Of a DNA stretch of 9,573 nt, positions 1 through 6,369 are shown piece by piece (position 1 is the stretch's first letter; every line of letters begins with the position of its first letter). The notes beneath the pieces are model-generated. The model made no database searches. It saw only the letters and a list, made by a program, of their open reading frames with translations, and was not told the DNA's origin. This DNA is from Anaerolineae bacterium (GTDB taxonomy: Bacteria; Chloroflexota; Anaerolineae; B4-G1; SLSP01): NCBI GenBank assembly GCA_016934645.1, contig JAFGSL010000383.1, forward strand, positions 1 through 9,573. Direction: 5' to 3'. The translations under genes were made by a program, and so were the position numbers.

Positions 1-1
1 A

Positions 2-796
2 ACCGATGCAGTGTGGTTTGGGTTTGGCAATAACGATTTTCATTCCGCAGGTGGCGGTGTGGCGCGCTTCGATGGCGTGAACTGGCAGTATTTCACGTAT
101 CCGCAGAGCTTCCCCATCAGCGACAATGTCCTCGTGCTGGCTGTGGCGCCCGATGGCGCGTTGTGGGCTGGCGGTGGCTGCGGCGTCGCGCGCTTTGACG
201 GTGTGACGTGGACACCGATCGTGACATGCGACGATATGTCCAGCAATGTGTATGCCTTTGCTTTCGCCTCGCCAGACGTTGTGTGGATTGCGACCTACTT
301 TGATTTGTACCGCCTGGCGGATGGCGAACTCACCACTTACCCCGGCCAGGTTTCGTCTGCGATGACTGTTGGTCCTGACGATACCGTGTGGGTAGGGCTT
401 TCGCCGATAGCGGACGGCGGCCTCAGCCATTTCGACGGCACGACCTGGACGACAGATACGGAGAAATTCCCGTTGGAGTACGTCGCAGCGCTGGTTGTGG
501 ATGAAGATGGCACGTTGTGGGCTGGTGGCGTGCCAGGTATCGCTCACTTTGATGGAACGACATGGACGCAGTATACTGAGGCGGATGGGCTGTCTCTCGG
601 TGGTGACGTGGCGTTGCGCTTCTCGCCTGACGGTGTGTTGTGGGCTGCGACCAGTCAGGGTTTGACGCACTTCGACGGCGAAGTGTGGCACCTCGACGCG
701 GTTTCTGGTGGTGCCACAATCCATGCGTTCTCCTTTGCGCCGGACGGCAGCCTGTGGCTCGCTACGTCAAAGGGCGCGGTGCGCTTTCGTCCATAA
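2..796 (+). CDS. Beta-propeller (two-component-regulator propeller type) protein, 5'-truncated
   Basis: The reading frame is open from the first base of the window, so the start lies upstream; the GTG at 11 is internal. The visible ~264 residues are a run of about six repeats of 40-45 residues. Each repeat has a strand of the type 'PDGxLWxG' followed by 'GxxxFDGxxWxxY' (for example ARFDGVNWQYF, ARFDGVTWTPI, SHFDGTTWTTD, AHFDGTTWTQYT, THFDGEVWHLD). This is the Reg_prop/ligand-binding sensor propeller pattern. In classical hybrid sensor kinases this propeller is N-terminal, but here it ends the protein (RFRP-stop), so a downstream kinase is excluded. An N-terminal signal peptide, lipobox or other domain may lie outside the window. 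The stop is 26 nt before the next gene, which has its own GGAGG, so this is probably the same operon. Function is unknown: a ligand-sensing or protein-binding scaffold is plausible. The family assignment is good; the role is inference. Confidence 0.85.
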   Translation, partial: TDAVWFGFGNNDFHSAGGGVARFDGVNWQYFTYPQSFPISDNVLVLAVAPDGALWAGGGCGVARFDGVTWTPIVTCDDMSSNVYAFAFASPDVVWIATYFDLYRLADGELTTYPGQVSSAMTVGPDDTVWVGLSPIADGGLSHFDGTTWTTDTEKFPLEYVAALVVDEDGTLWAGGVPGIAHFDGTTWTQYTEADGLSLGGDVALRFSPDGVLWAATSQGLTHFDGEVWHLDAVSGGATIHAFSFAPDGSLWLATSKGAVRFRP

Positions 797-822
797 TTGG
801 CTGATTCTGTGGAGGTACGACA

Positions 823-1578
823 ATGAAATTCTTCGATTGCAATGCCTTTCTCGGCCTTCCATCTCTCCGTCCCCTCGCACTGGTGGCGACGGCGGAGGAC
901 CTTTTGGCAGAGATGGATCGCGCCGGTGTGGAGCAGGCGCTGGTGTGGCACATCGTGCAGCACGATGGTGCGCCACGGATCGGTAACCAATTGCTCGCCG
1001 AAGCGATTGCGTCGCATCAACGCTTGGTGGGATGTTGGACGGTGTTGCCGAATCAAGCGCACGAATTCCCACTGCCAGATGAGCTTTTCAGCCAGATGCA
1101 GGCGGCGCGGATTGTCGCGCTGCGCGTTTTCCCGAACACACACAAGTTTCTGCTGAACGCCGTCTCGATGGGCGCGTTATTGGAAGCGATGGTCGCGCAG
1201 CGCGTGCCGTTATTTGTCTCGGTCAAACGCGGGATGGCCTGGCACGACGTGTACAATCTGCTGGCCGAGTTCCCCGACATGGTCTGCGTCATCTGCGACC
1301 ACGGCTGTTGGGGCGAGGATCGGATGTTCCGCCCGTTGTTGGAACGCTATCCCAACGTCTACGTGGACACGGCGCAGTATTTGCTCGATGGCGGCATCGA
1401 AGCGTTGGTGGCGGATTACGGCCCGCAGCGTGTGCTGTTCGGCAGCGGTTTCCCCGAATCCTACTTCGGCGGCATGATGATGGCGCTCAAACACGCGCAA
1501 GTCTCTGATGAGGCGAAGGCGCTGATCGCGCACGGCAACCTGGAGCATATTATTACAGAATCTATGGTGCAACACTGA
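823..1578 (+). CDS. Amidohydro_2 family TIM-barrel protein, probably a metal-free pseudoenzyme
   Basis: The 251-residue protein has the Amidohydro_2 architecture. It has an N-terminal strand 'FDCNAFLG', a central 'CDHGCWGEDR', then 'RYPNVYVDTAQYLLDGGIEAL' and 'RVLFGSGFPESYFGG', and ends in a short helix with 'GNLEHII'. Active members carry HxH after strand 1, a His in the middle of the barrel, a His in 'GHxG' and an Asp in 'G(S/T)DxP'. Here HxH is N7-A8-F9, the barrel His position in 'PLFVSVKRG' is not His, and the Asp is Gly209; only H160 remains. By family knowledge it should bind metal poorly or not at all. The next gene is an intact paralogue, so a regulatory or structural partner role is possible (inference). 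The start is ATG with GGAGG at 811-815, spacing 7. The length is slightly short for the family (about 250-300). An alternative is a divergent enzyme with an unusual, metal-independent site. Confidence 0.85.
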   Translation: MKFFDCNAFLGLPSLRPLALVATAEDLLAEMDRAGVEQALVWHIVQHDGAPRIGNQLLAEAIASHQRLVGCWTVLPNQAHEFPLPDELFSQMQAARIVALRVFPNTHKFLLNAVSMGALLEAMVAQRVPLFVSVKRGMAWHDVYNLLAEFPDMVCVICDHGCWGEDRMFRPLLERYPNVYVDTAQYLLDGGIEALVADYGPQRVLFGSGFPESYFGGMMMALKHAQVSDEAKALIAHGNLEHIITESMVQH

Positions 1579-1590
1579 GGATGAATATTC

Positions 1591-1657
1591 AACCACTAAT
1601 CTTCACGAATCTACACTAATTTTCTCTATTCGTGAAGATTAGTGTAGATTCGTGGTT
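1591..1657. repeat. Intercistronic inverted repeat built of alternating decamers
   Basis: The arms 1591-1620 and 1628-1657 are complementary at 25 of 30 positions across a 7-nt loop. The sequence is built from alternating 10-nt units (attcgtgaag / attagtgtag). Two shifted folds are therefore perfect over 17 bp: 1594-1610 with 1628-1644, and 1604-1620 with 1638-1654. These cannot form together. On the plus strand the right arm is followed by a T-rich stretch (1656-1665, tttgcttttt), so the hairpin resembles a weak intrinsic terminator or attenuator between the two amidohydrolase genes. The GGAGG of the next gene (1668-1672) lies just outside. It may equally be an interspersed miniature repeat with no regulatory role. 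Confidence 0.85.
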
Positions 1658-1679
1658 TGCTTTTTATGGAGGGGCAGTC

Positions 1680-2513
1680 ATGATCGGCGATTCTGCATTA
1701 TCACGTGAGTTTTGGGAGAACGGAAAAGCGGCGTCTTGTCCCATTATCGATATGCACGGGCATATGGGCGACTTCCACTCGATCTACTTCCCGCGGGGCG
1801 ATACCGCCGCAATGATCCGCACGATGGATGAATGCGGGGTGCGGATGCTCGTTTTTTCGCATCACACGGCGCTCTTCTCTCCCGACTTGGCAAACACGCG
1901 CAGTGTGGCGGCGGTGCGAAAGGTCCCCGACCGCCTGCGAGCGTATTGCGCGATCAATCCCAATTACCCGGAGATTGTCGAACGCGAGGTAGCGGGTTTT
2001 GCCGATTTCTTTCCCGACGTGTACGTGGGCTTCAAGTTTCTGTCGGATTACCACCAAATCCCATTGACCGACGACCGCTACAAGCCCGCCTGGGAATACG
2101 CCGATGCGCGCGGCCTGCTCGTGCTGGCGCACACGTGGGGCGGCAGCCGTTTCGATGGCGAAGCCGTCGTCCGGCAGGTGGCGGAACGCTATCCCAACGT
2201 CAAGTTTTTGCTGGGACACTCGTGTCACGGCGCGTGGGACGCGGCGGTGCGACTGGCGCGCGATTTCCCCAATGTTTACCTGGAACTAACCGCCGTCTTC
2301 GATGACCGGGGCGTCATCGAGAAGTTCGTCCGCGAGGCCGGTTCCGACCGGATGCTCTTCGGCACGGATTTGCCGTGGTTCGACCCGCACCACGCCGTCG
2401 GTGTGCTGCTCAACGCCGGCATCACGGACGAGGATCGCCACAACATCTGCCACCGCAACGCCGAGCGCTTGCTCGCACCTTTTGTGGGAGGGGATGGAGT
2501 CGCCGGCTCATGA
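1680..2513 (+). CDS. Metal-dependent amidohydrolase (Amidohydro_2 family)
   Basis: The 277-residue TIM-barrel hydrolase or decarboxylase-type protein has every expected metal ligand. These are H26-x-H28 in 'IIDMHGHMGDF', H151 in 'LLVLAHTWGG', H180 in 'LLGHSCHGAWD' and D230 in 'MLFGTDLPW'. The family includes hydrolases and non-oxidative decarboxylases acting on small organic or aromatic compounds in the cytoplasm; the substrate cannot be predicted here. The frame opens at a GTG at 1632, but that lies inside the upstream inverted repeat and has no ribosome-binding site. ATG 1680 has GGAGGGG at 1668-1674 and is the better start. The stop overlaps the MFS gene start (ATGA), implying translational coupling. 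The C-terminal half aligns by eye with the preceding gene (RYPNV, LFG-[TS]-x-x-P, terminal His/Asn-Ala/Leu-Glu), so the two are paralogues of an active/inactive pair. Confidence 0.9.
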   Translation: MIGDSALSREFWENGKAASCPIIDMHGHMGDFHSIYFPRGDTAAMIRTMDECGVRMLVFSHHTALFSPDLANTRSVAAVRKVPDRLRAYCAINPNYPEIVEREVAGFADFFPDVYVGFKFLSDYHQIPLTDDRYKPAWEYADARGLLVLAHTWGGSRFDGEAVVRQVAERYPNVKFLLGHSCHGAWDAAVRLARDFPNVYLELTAVFDDRGVIEKFVREAGSDRMLFGTDLPWFDPHHAVGVLLNAGITDEDRHNICHRNAERLLAPFVGGDGVAGS

Positions 2514-3718
2514 TGGAAGCCTCACGTGTGCGCAGACTCCGGCATGACCCGCTGCTGCTGCCTTTCTATCTGCCTTCGCTCATCCTGTCTTTCTCCCAGG
2601 GCCTTTTGCTCCCGGTTTTGCCTCTCTACGCCACGGATTTCGACGTTTCCTACGGCGTGGTCGGCTTGATCCTGGCGATCCAAAGCGTGGGGATGCTGGT
2701 CAGCGACATTCCGGGAGGGATGCTGTTGCAGCGAATGGGCCAGAAAACGGCGATGACCCTCGGCCTGGGCTGTACGGCGATCACGACGGCGGCGCTCTTT
2801 TGGGCGAAAACCGTGCCGGAAGTGTTGATCTATCTCCTTATTTCCGGCTTTGGCAATGCGCTGTACGCCATCGCGCGACACACCTACGTTACCGACGTGG
2901 TGACGTCCGACAACCGTGGGCGGACGATTTCGTTGTTGGGTGGACTCTTTCGTCTGGGGCGGTTCTTTGGGCCGATGGCAGGCGGATTTTTGGCAGCGGC
3001 CTACGGACTGCGCTTGCCGTTCTTGTTGTTCGGGATCGCATGTCTGCTTTCGTTGGTCGTCGTCGTGTTGTTCGTACGTGGGGATCGTACGGTTCCGAGG
3101 CCGGTGTCGTCGGCAGCGACCAAGCAAGGTACGCAGCTCCTCGCGGCATTGAGAGCACAGTTCGGGGTTCTGTTGTCAGCTGGTGCAGGCCAGATCTTCG
3201 CGCAGATGATTCGTGCCGGGCGCGGGGCCATCATTCCTCTGTACGCGGCGGATGTCCTCGGTATGGATGTTGACGCCATCGGGCTGCTGACAACAATCGC
3301 TGCCGGGGTCGAAATGACGCTCTTTTATCCGGCGGGCTGGATTATGGATCACTGGGGACGCAAAGCCGCCATTGTTCCCAGCTTTGCGATCCAGGCTGTG
3401 GCAATGGCCTGCGTGCCGTTGACCCGCGACTTCGCCGGGCTGTTGTTGGTGACGACGTTGATCGGTTTTGGCAATGGCTTGAGCTCCGGCGCGATGTTGA
3501 CGCTCGGCTCGGATTTGGCGCCATCGCAAGCCCGCGGTGGGTTCCTTGGAGTCTGGCGTTTCATCGGCGACACCGGTTCAACCGGCGGGCCAATGGTCGT
3601 GGGCGGTGTTGCCGACCTCCTTGCGCTGCCCACTGCCGCGTGGGCGATGGCGGCATCGGGGCTGCTCGCGGCGCTGGTCTTTGGCCTGCTTTTGCCCGAG
3701 ACCCTGAAGAAATCCTAG
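2510..3718 (+). CDS. Major facilitator superfamily transporter
   Basis: This 402-residue integral membrane protein has the usual MFS length and about 12 hydrophobic segments. MFS motif A is visible in the loop after TM2 (G69-GMLLQR75MG77QK79) and is repeated in the second half after TM8 (G276-WIMDHWGR284K285), the expected pseudo-symmetry. A basic central loop (residues ~185-205, RGDRTVPRP...) separates the halves. It is a proton- or solute-coupled secondary transporter in the cytoplasmic membrane; many close relatives are annotated as drug-efflux type, but its substrate is unknown. The frame is open back to 2375 inside the amidohydrolase gene. ATG 2510 is chosen because it overlaps the upstream stop (ATGA), has GGAG at 2496-2499, and puts the first TM about 15 residues from the N-terminus. 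ATG 2513 is equally possible. Coupling to the amidohydrolase suggests transport of its substrate or product (inference). Confidence 0.9.
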   Translation: MMEASRVRRLRHDPLLLPFYLPSLILSFSQGLLLPVLPLYATDFDVSYGVVGLILAIQSVGMLVSDIPGGMLLQRMGQKTAMTLGLGCTAITTAALFWAKTVPEVLIYLLISGFGNALYAIARHTYVTDVVTSDNRGRTISLLGGLFRLGRFFGPMAGGFLAAAYGLRLPFLLFGIACLLSLVVVVLFVRGDRTVPRPVSSAATKQGTQLLAALRAQFGVLLSAGAGQIFAQMIRAGRGAIIPLYAADVLGMDVDAIGLLTTIAAGVEMTLFYPAGWIMDHWGRKAAIVPSFAIQAVAMACVPLTRDFAGLLLVTTLIGFGNGLSSGAMLTLGSDLAPSQARGGFLGVWRFIGDTGSTGGPMVVGGVADLLALPTAAWAMAASGLLAALVFGLLLPETLKKS

Positions 3719-3723
3719 AGCCT

Positions 3724-3827
3724 CAGTAAATGTGTTTTTCGTTTGTAGTAACGGCTTCAGCCGTCCAAGCGCGAAGATTTGCGCCACCGTTAAAGCGGTT
3801 ACTACGAACCAAATTTTCGATTTACTG
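3724..3827. repeat. Compound palindromic element / likely bidirectional terminator
   Basis: This is a 104-bp long imperfect inverted repeat between two converging genes. The outer arms are cagtaaa (3724-3730) and tttactg (3821-3827). The inner arms are gtttgtagtaac (3741-3752) and gttactacgaac (3798-3809), with one mismatch. Inside each arm sits a further palindrome: acggcttcagccgt (3751-3764, perfect 6-bp arms) and accgttaaagcggt (3786-3799, one mismatch). A gcgc/gcgc hairpin (3769-3772 with 3781-3784) caps the centre. T- and A-rich stretches lie between outer and inner arms on both sides, giving U-rich tracts after the stem in either direction. It starts 6 nt after the MFS stop and ends 3 nt before the lepB stop, so it probably ends transcription from both sides. 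It may be a copy of a dispersed REP/MITE-like family. Confidence 0.8.
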
Positions 3828-3830
3828 AAC

Positions 3831-4463
3831 CTACTTCAGCAAACCGATATCCTCAAACGGCCACACGCGCACCCAGGCGCGGGAAACAATGCGGTCCAGG
3901 GTTATCGACCCGATCATGCGCGAATCCTTGGAGTTGTTGCGGTTGTCGCCCATAACAAAAACACTGTCTTTGGGGATCGTCGCCGGGCCATAATCTCGTT
4001 GATAAGCTTCGGCCAGATAGGGTTCGGAGAGGACCTGCCCATCAATCAGCACGCGGTTATCCTTGATTTCCAACGTTTCGCCGGGCAAACCGACAACACG
4101 CTTGATGAGGGGAATTTCGCCTTCACCCATATCGATGACGACGATCTCACCACGCTCGGGTTGGCGGAAGTGGTAGGTCAGTTTGTCAACGATGAGTTGC
4201 TGGTTTTCGTGCAGGTTCGGTTCCATGCTGCAACTGAGAACGAGCGTGCGCTGACCGACAAAGTGGGTGATGAGGAATGCCAGGAGAATCGCCGGCACAA
4301 CGGTCTCCAAGATATCGCGCACCAGCTTCAATGCAACCCGGCCGAAGGAATCGGAATGAGCAATCTCGGAGCGCTCACTCTCGGAGCGCGTCATCGTAGA
4401 ATACGCCTCCGACGTGAAAGGATCTACTGTATTCGCAGTATTGGGTTCGCCGAAATCCCGCAT
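3831..4463 (-). CDS. lepB: Signal peptidase I
   Basis: The 210-residue membrane serine protease (S26 family) cleaves signal peptides from exported proteins on the outer face of the membrane. Order of features: a ~45-residue polar N-terminus rich in Ser and Glu, one TM segment (about 52-70), catalytic Ser79 in 'SCSMEPNL' (box B), catalytic Lys121 in 'LIKRVVGLPGE' (box D), and box E 'GDNRNNSKDSR' at 172-182. All active-site elements are present and the length fits Gram-positive-type SipS/LepB. ATG 4463 has AGGAG a few bases upstream (minus strand). The 'SCSMEP' context, with Cys78 just before the catalytic Ser, is slightly unusual; Gly/Ser/Thr is more common there. A methionine at residue 24 is a less likely start. 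The gene lies 44 nt downstream of the PH-domain gene but has its own extended -10 promoter in the gap. Confidence 0.96.
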   Translation of the reverse strand: MRDFGEPNTANTVDPFTSEAYSTMTRSESERSEIAHSDSFGRVALKLVRDILETVVPAILLAFLITHFVGQRTLVLSCSMEPNLHENQQLIVDKLTYHFRQPERGEIVVIDMGEGEIPLIKRVVGLPGETLEIKDNRVLIDGQVLSEPYLAEAYQRDYGPATIPKDSVFVMGDNRNNSKDSRMIGSITLDRIVSRAWVRVWPFEDIGLLK

Positions 4464-4493
4464 CTCAAACTCCTTGCACCTGTGATTATCGCT

Positions 4494-4502
4494 ATTGTAT
4501 CA
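4494..4502 (-). promoter_or_regulatory. Extended -10 promoter of lepB
   Basis: On the minus strand the gap before lepB contains TGATACAAT, an extended -10 element (TGn + TACAAT), about 30 nt before the start codon. No good -35 is seen at the expected distance, which is typical for extended -10 promoters. The identical nonamer precedes the upstream PH-domain gene. Confidence 0.5.
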
Positions 4503-4507
4503 CAGTT

Positions 4508-5113
4508 TCACGTATTCCGCTCCATGGCTTGTCGAATCGCGCGGACTTCGCTCAAAATGGCATTCAGCGCTTCGGATGAGGTTTCAACTGGCGCTTCTTC
4601 TTCTGTGCTCGTTGGCGCCATCCCGCCGCGGAAGCGGTGCAGCGCGGTGACGACCATCTCGTAGACTTCCTGCGGGTTCTCCAACCCCACCAGACTTTGC
4701 TCCGGCTGGCCTGACGAACCGCTGATCCCCGCCGTCTGGATGTCCACTGTGCCGGTGCCCAACCAACGGTCCAGGATGCCGCGCTTCACCGTCAGATTCG
4801 TCACCGTGCGGAAGGGGACGTGTTTGACCGATTGGGTCACGATGCCCACATTCAAAATGATCTCATCCTCGTGGATTTCGTAGCGCAAGCTTCTATAGTA
4901 CGGGCCGGACAGCAACATCCCCGGCACCCACCACAGGAGGTCGGCTGCGAGCGTGACCGCCAGCGTAATCGCCAACGCGCCGATGCCCTCTTCGAAGGCG
5001 ATGAGCACGCCCAGGATGAAACCGCCTGCCAGAATCGCCAGGGCGATCAGACTCAGTGTTATCCGTAAGTTCGTCAGGTACTTTGGACTGGGTGTAAATT
5101 GCTTTGCTTGCAT
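4508..5113 (-). CDS. Two-TM bacterial PH-domain (bPH2, YdbS-like) membrane protein
   Basis: The 201-residue protein has two hydrophobic segments (about 17-40 and 44-68), then a bPH2 domain (about 71-162) with the characteristic 'HVPFRTVTNLTVKRGILDRWLGTGTVDIQTAG' region (split here: 98-110 strand, 111-122 RGILDRWLGTGT, 123-129 VDIQTAG). After it come a short acidic stretch (EEEAPVE, ~171-177) and a predicted amphipathic C-terminal helix (180-199), not typical of the smallest YdbS proteins. YdbS/YdbT-type proteins are membrane proteins of poorly defined envelope or stress-related role. The frame opens at a TTG (5146), but ATG 5113 is chosen because AAGGAG lies about 10 nt upstream and the TTG has no such site. 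The gene sits upstream of and in line with lepB, so the two may be partly cotranscribed. Confidence 0.88.
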   Translation of the reverse strand: MQAKQFTPSPKYLTNLRITLSLIALAILAGGFILGVLIAFEEGIGALAITLAVTLAADLLWWVPGMLLSGPYYRSLRYEIHEDEIILNVGIVTQSVKHVPFRTVTNLTVKRGILDRWLGTGTVDIQTAGISGSSGQPEQSLVGLENPQEVYEMVVTALHRFRGGMAPTSTEEEAPVETSSEALNAILSEVRAIRQAMERNT

Positions 5114-5157
5114 GAGTGTACGACTCCTTTCGTCATTGAAAACCAATTCATACTTTC

Positions 5158-5186
5158 ATTGTATCAAAGATCGGAGCATCTGTCAT
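5158..5186 (-). promoter_or_regulatory. Sigma-70 type promoter of the PH-domain gene
   Basis: Read on the minus strand: -35 ATGACA (5181-5186, 5 of 6 to TTGACA), a 17-nt spacer, then -10 TACAAT (5158-5163) preceded by TGA, giving an extended -10 identical to that of lepB. It lies ~45 nt before ATG 5113. This is the best promoter match in the window. Confidence 0.65.
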
Positions 5187-5265
5187 CGGCCGGATGGCTA
5201 AATCCAGGGTGTACTTGCGGACAATAAGCTCTTTGTTGTAGCCTATTCGCTTAATTTCCCATCGC

Positions 5266-5274
5266 TGGTATTAT
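5266..5274 (+). promoter_or_regulatory. Extended -10 promoter of the URO-D-family gene
   Basis: TGGTATTAT (extended -10, TGn + TATTAT) lies 46 nt before ATG 5321. The -35 region (5246-5251, ttcgct) is weak. With the promoter at 5158-5186 it forms a divergent promoter pair; no clear operator palindrome was seen between them. The whole 5114-5320 gap holds no credible ORF or RNA gene. Confidence 0.45.
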
Positions 5275-5320
5275 GAAACTGGCTTGATACGAAGGCAAAC
5301 ACTGTTCACTGGAGGTTATG

Positions 5321-6367
5321 ATGGATGCCATCGAACGTGCTCTGGCTGTACTTGCTCATCGCCGGCCCGACCGCCTGCCGGTGGATCTGCACAACTTCCA
5401 ACCTGCCGCCGCGATGTTGGGCTTGCCGTTGCAAGAGGTCTTCAAGAATGGCGACCTGATCGCCGAATCGCAGCTCGCCGCGTGGCGGGAATTCGGCCAC
5501 GATGTACTGATCCTTGAAAGCGGCACGTCCTCGTCGGCGGAGGCGTGCGGCGTGGAAGTCGTCTACCGCGATGACGCCGCGCCCGTCGCCACCAAGCCGG
5601 TGTTGGAACGGCTGGAGGATGTGGAGGAGCTAGTATTGCGCGACCCGTGGACGACCTTTCCCTGGTCGGAGATTCTCAAGGCGACACAGATTGTGGCCCG
5701 CGAGATCGGCGACCGCGCCTTCATCATCGGGCGCGGTGATCAGGGACCGTTCTCGCTCGCGCTGATGTTGCGCGGCTACGAGAACTTTATGATCGACATT
5801 GCCACGAATGAGAAGCCCGACCTGATCCACAAGCTGCTCGACTATTGCCGCCAGACGGCGACGCGCTTTGCACTGGCGCAGCTTGAGGCCGGCGCGCACG
5901 CCACGTCCATCGGCGAAAGTCCTTCGGGGCCGGACGTGCTCTCGCCGCGCCATTACCGCAAGTGGGCGTTCCCGCACCAGCAGCGGATGATCGCTGAATT
6001 CAAGGCGCAGGGCAAGCTGATCGCCCATCACATCTGCGGCAACACCGTGCCGATTCTCGACGATTTCATCGCAACCGGCGCGCAGATTACGGAGATCGAT
6101 CACAAGACCGACCTCGCCAAAGCCAGAGACGCCGCACAGGGCAAAACCACGATCCTCGGCCCCATCGACACCAACCTGCTCGCCTTCGGCACACCGGATG
6201 CGGTTGACGCTGCCTGCCGTGAGGCCATCGAGATTATGCGCGTGGGCAAGGACTTCCACACGAGCTTCATCCTCGGTCCCGGCTGCGCGCTGGACGCGAA
6301 AACCCCGGCGGAGAACATCCATGCGTTGGTGGAGGCAGCGAAGAAGTATGGGATGAATGGGAGGTAA
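5321..6367 (+). CDS. URO-D superfamily protein, probable zinc/cobamide methyltransferase type
   Basis: The ~348-residue protein belongs to the uroporphyrinogen decarboxylase superfamily (COG0407, HemE/MtaA/CmuA fold). It is probably not HemE: the N-terminus reads 'RLPVDLHNFQPAAAMLG' and lacks the HemE 'RQAGRYLPEYR' porphyrin-binding motif. Instead it has H-x-C (H238, C240 counted from the ATG at 5318) in 'IAHHICGNT' and C323 in 'LGPGCALDAKTPAENIHAL'. This is the HxC...C zinc-thiolate pattern of methylcobamide:thiol methyltransferases. 'GQGPF'-like 'GDQGPFSLALMLRGYENFM' and 'LGPIDTN' are also family hallmarks. A cytoplasmic methyl-transfer reaction to a thiol or cofactor is inferred; no corrinoid protein is nearby. 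There are two adjacent ATGs; 5321 is preferred because GGAGG (5311-5315) is too close to 5318. The nucleotidyltransferase gene follows after 2 nt. Confidence 0.88.
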   Translation: MDAIERALAVLAHRRPDRLPVDLHNFQPAAAMLGLPLQEVFKNGDLIAESQLAAWREFGHDVLILESGTSSSAEACGVEVVYRDDAAPVATKPVLERLEDVEELVLRDPWTTFPWSEILKATQIVAREIGDRAFIIGRGDQGPFSLALMLRGYENFMIDIATNEKPDLIHKLLDYCRQTATRFALAQLEAGAHATSIGESPSGPDVLSPRHYRKWAFPHQQRMIAEFKAQGKLIAHHICGNTVPILDDFIATGAQITEIDHKTDLAKARDAAQGKTTILGPIDTNLLAFGTPDAVDAACREAIEIMRVGKDFHTSFILGPGCALDAKTPAENIHALVEAAKKYGMNGR

Positions 6368-6369
6368 AC

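Noticed and set aside
1591..1657. CRISPR-like repeat array
   Set aside because: The units are contiguous decamers forming a palindrome, with no spacers.
1632..1679. N-terminal extension of the second amidohydrolase from GTG 1632
   Set aside because: It is encoded by the inverted repeat, has no ribosome-binding site and adds nothing family-like; ATG 1680 has a strong GGAGG.
2375..2509. N-terminal extension of the MFS protein
   Set aside because: It overlaps the amidohydrolase by 135 nt in another frame and is Arg/His-rich rather than membrane-like.
2522..3127. Minus-strand 201-codon frame
   Set aside because: It is Gln/Arg/His-rich antisense of the MFS gene with no ribosome-binding site; a shadow of codon bias.
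3732..4664. Long plus-strand frame of 310 codons
   Set aside because: It is antisense to lepB and the PH-domain gene, has no domain-like features, and its counterpart strand has clear family motifs.
5114..5320. Riboswitch (for example cobalamin) upstream of the URO-D-type gene
   Set aside because: Promoter-like elements lie only ~45 nt before the start, leaving no room for an aptamer, and no B12-box-like sequence was seen.
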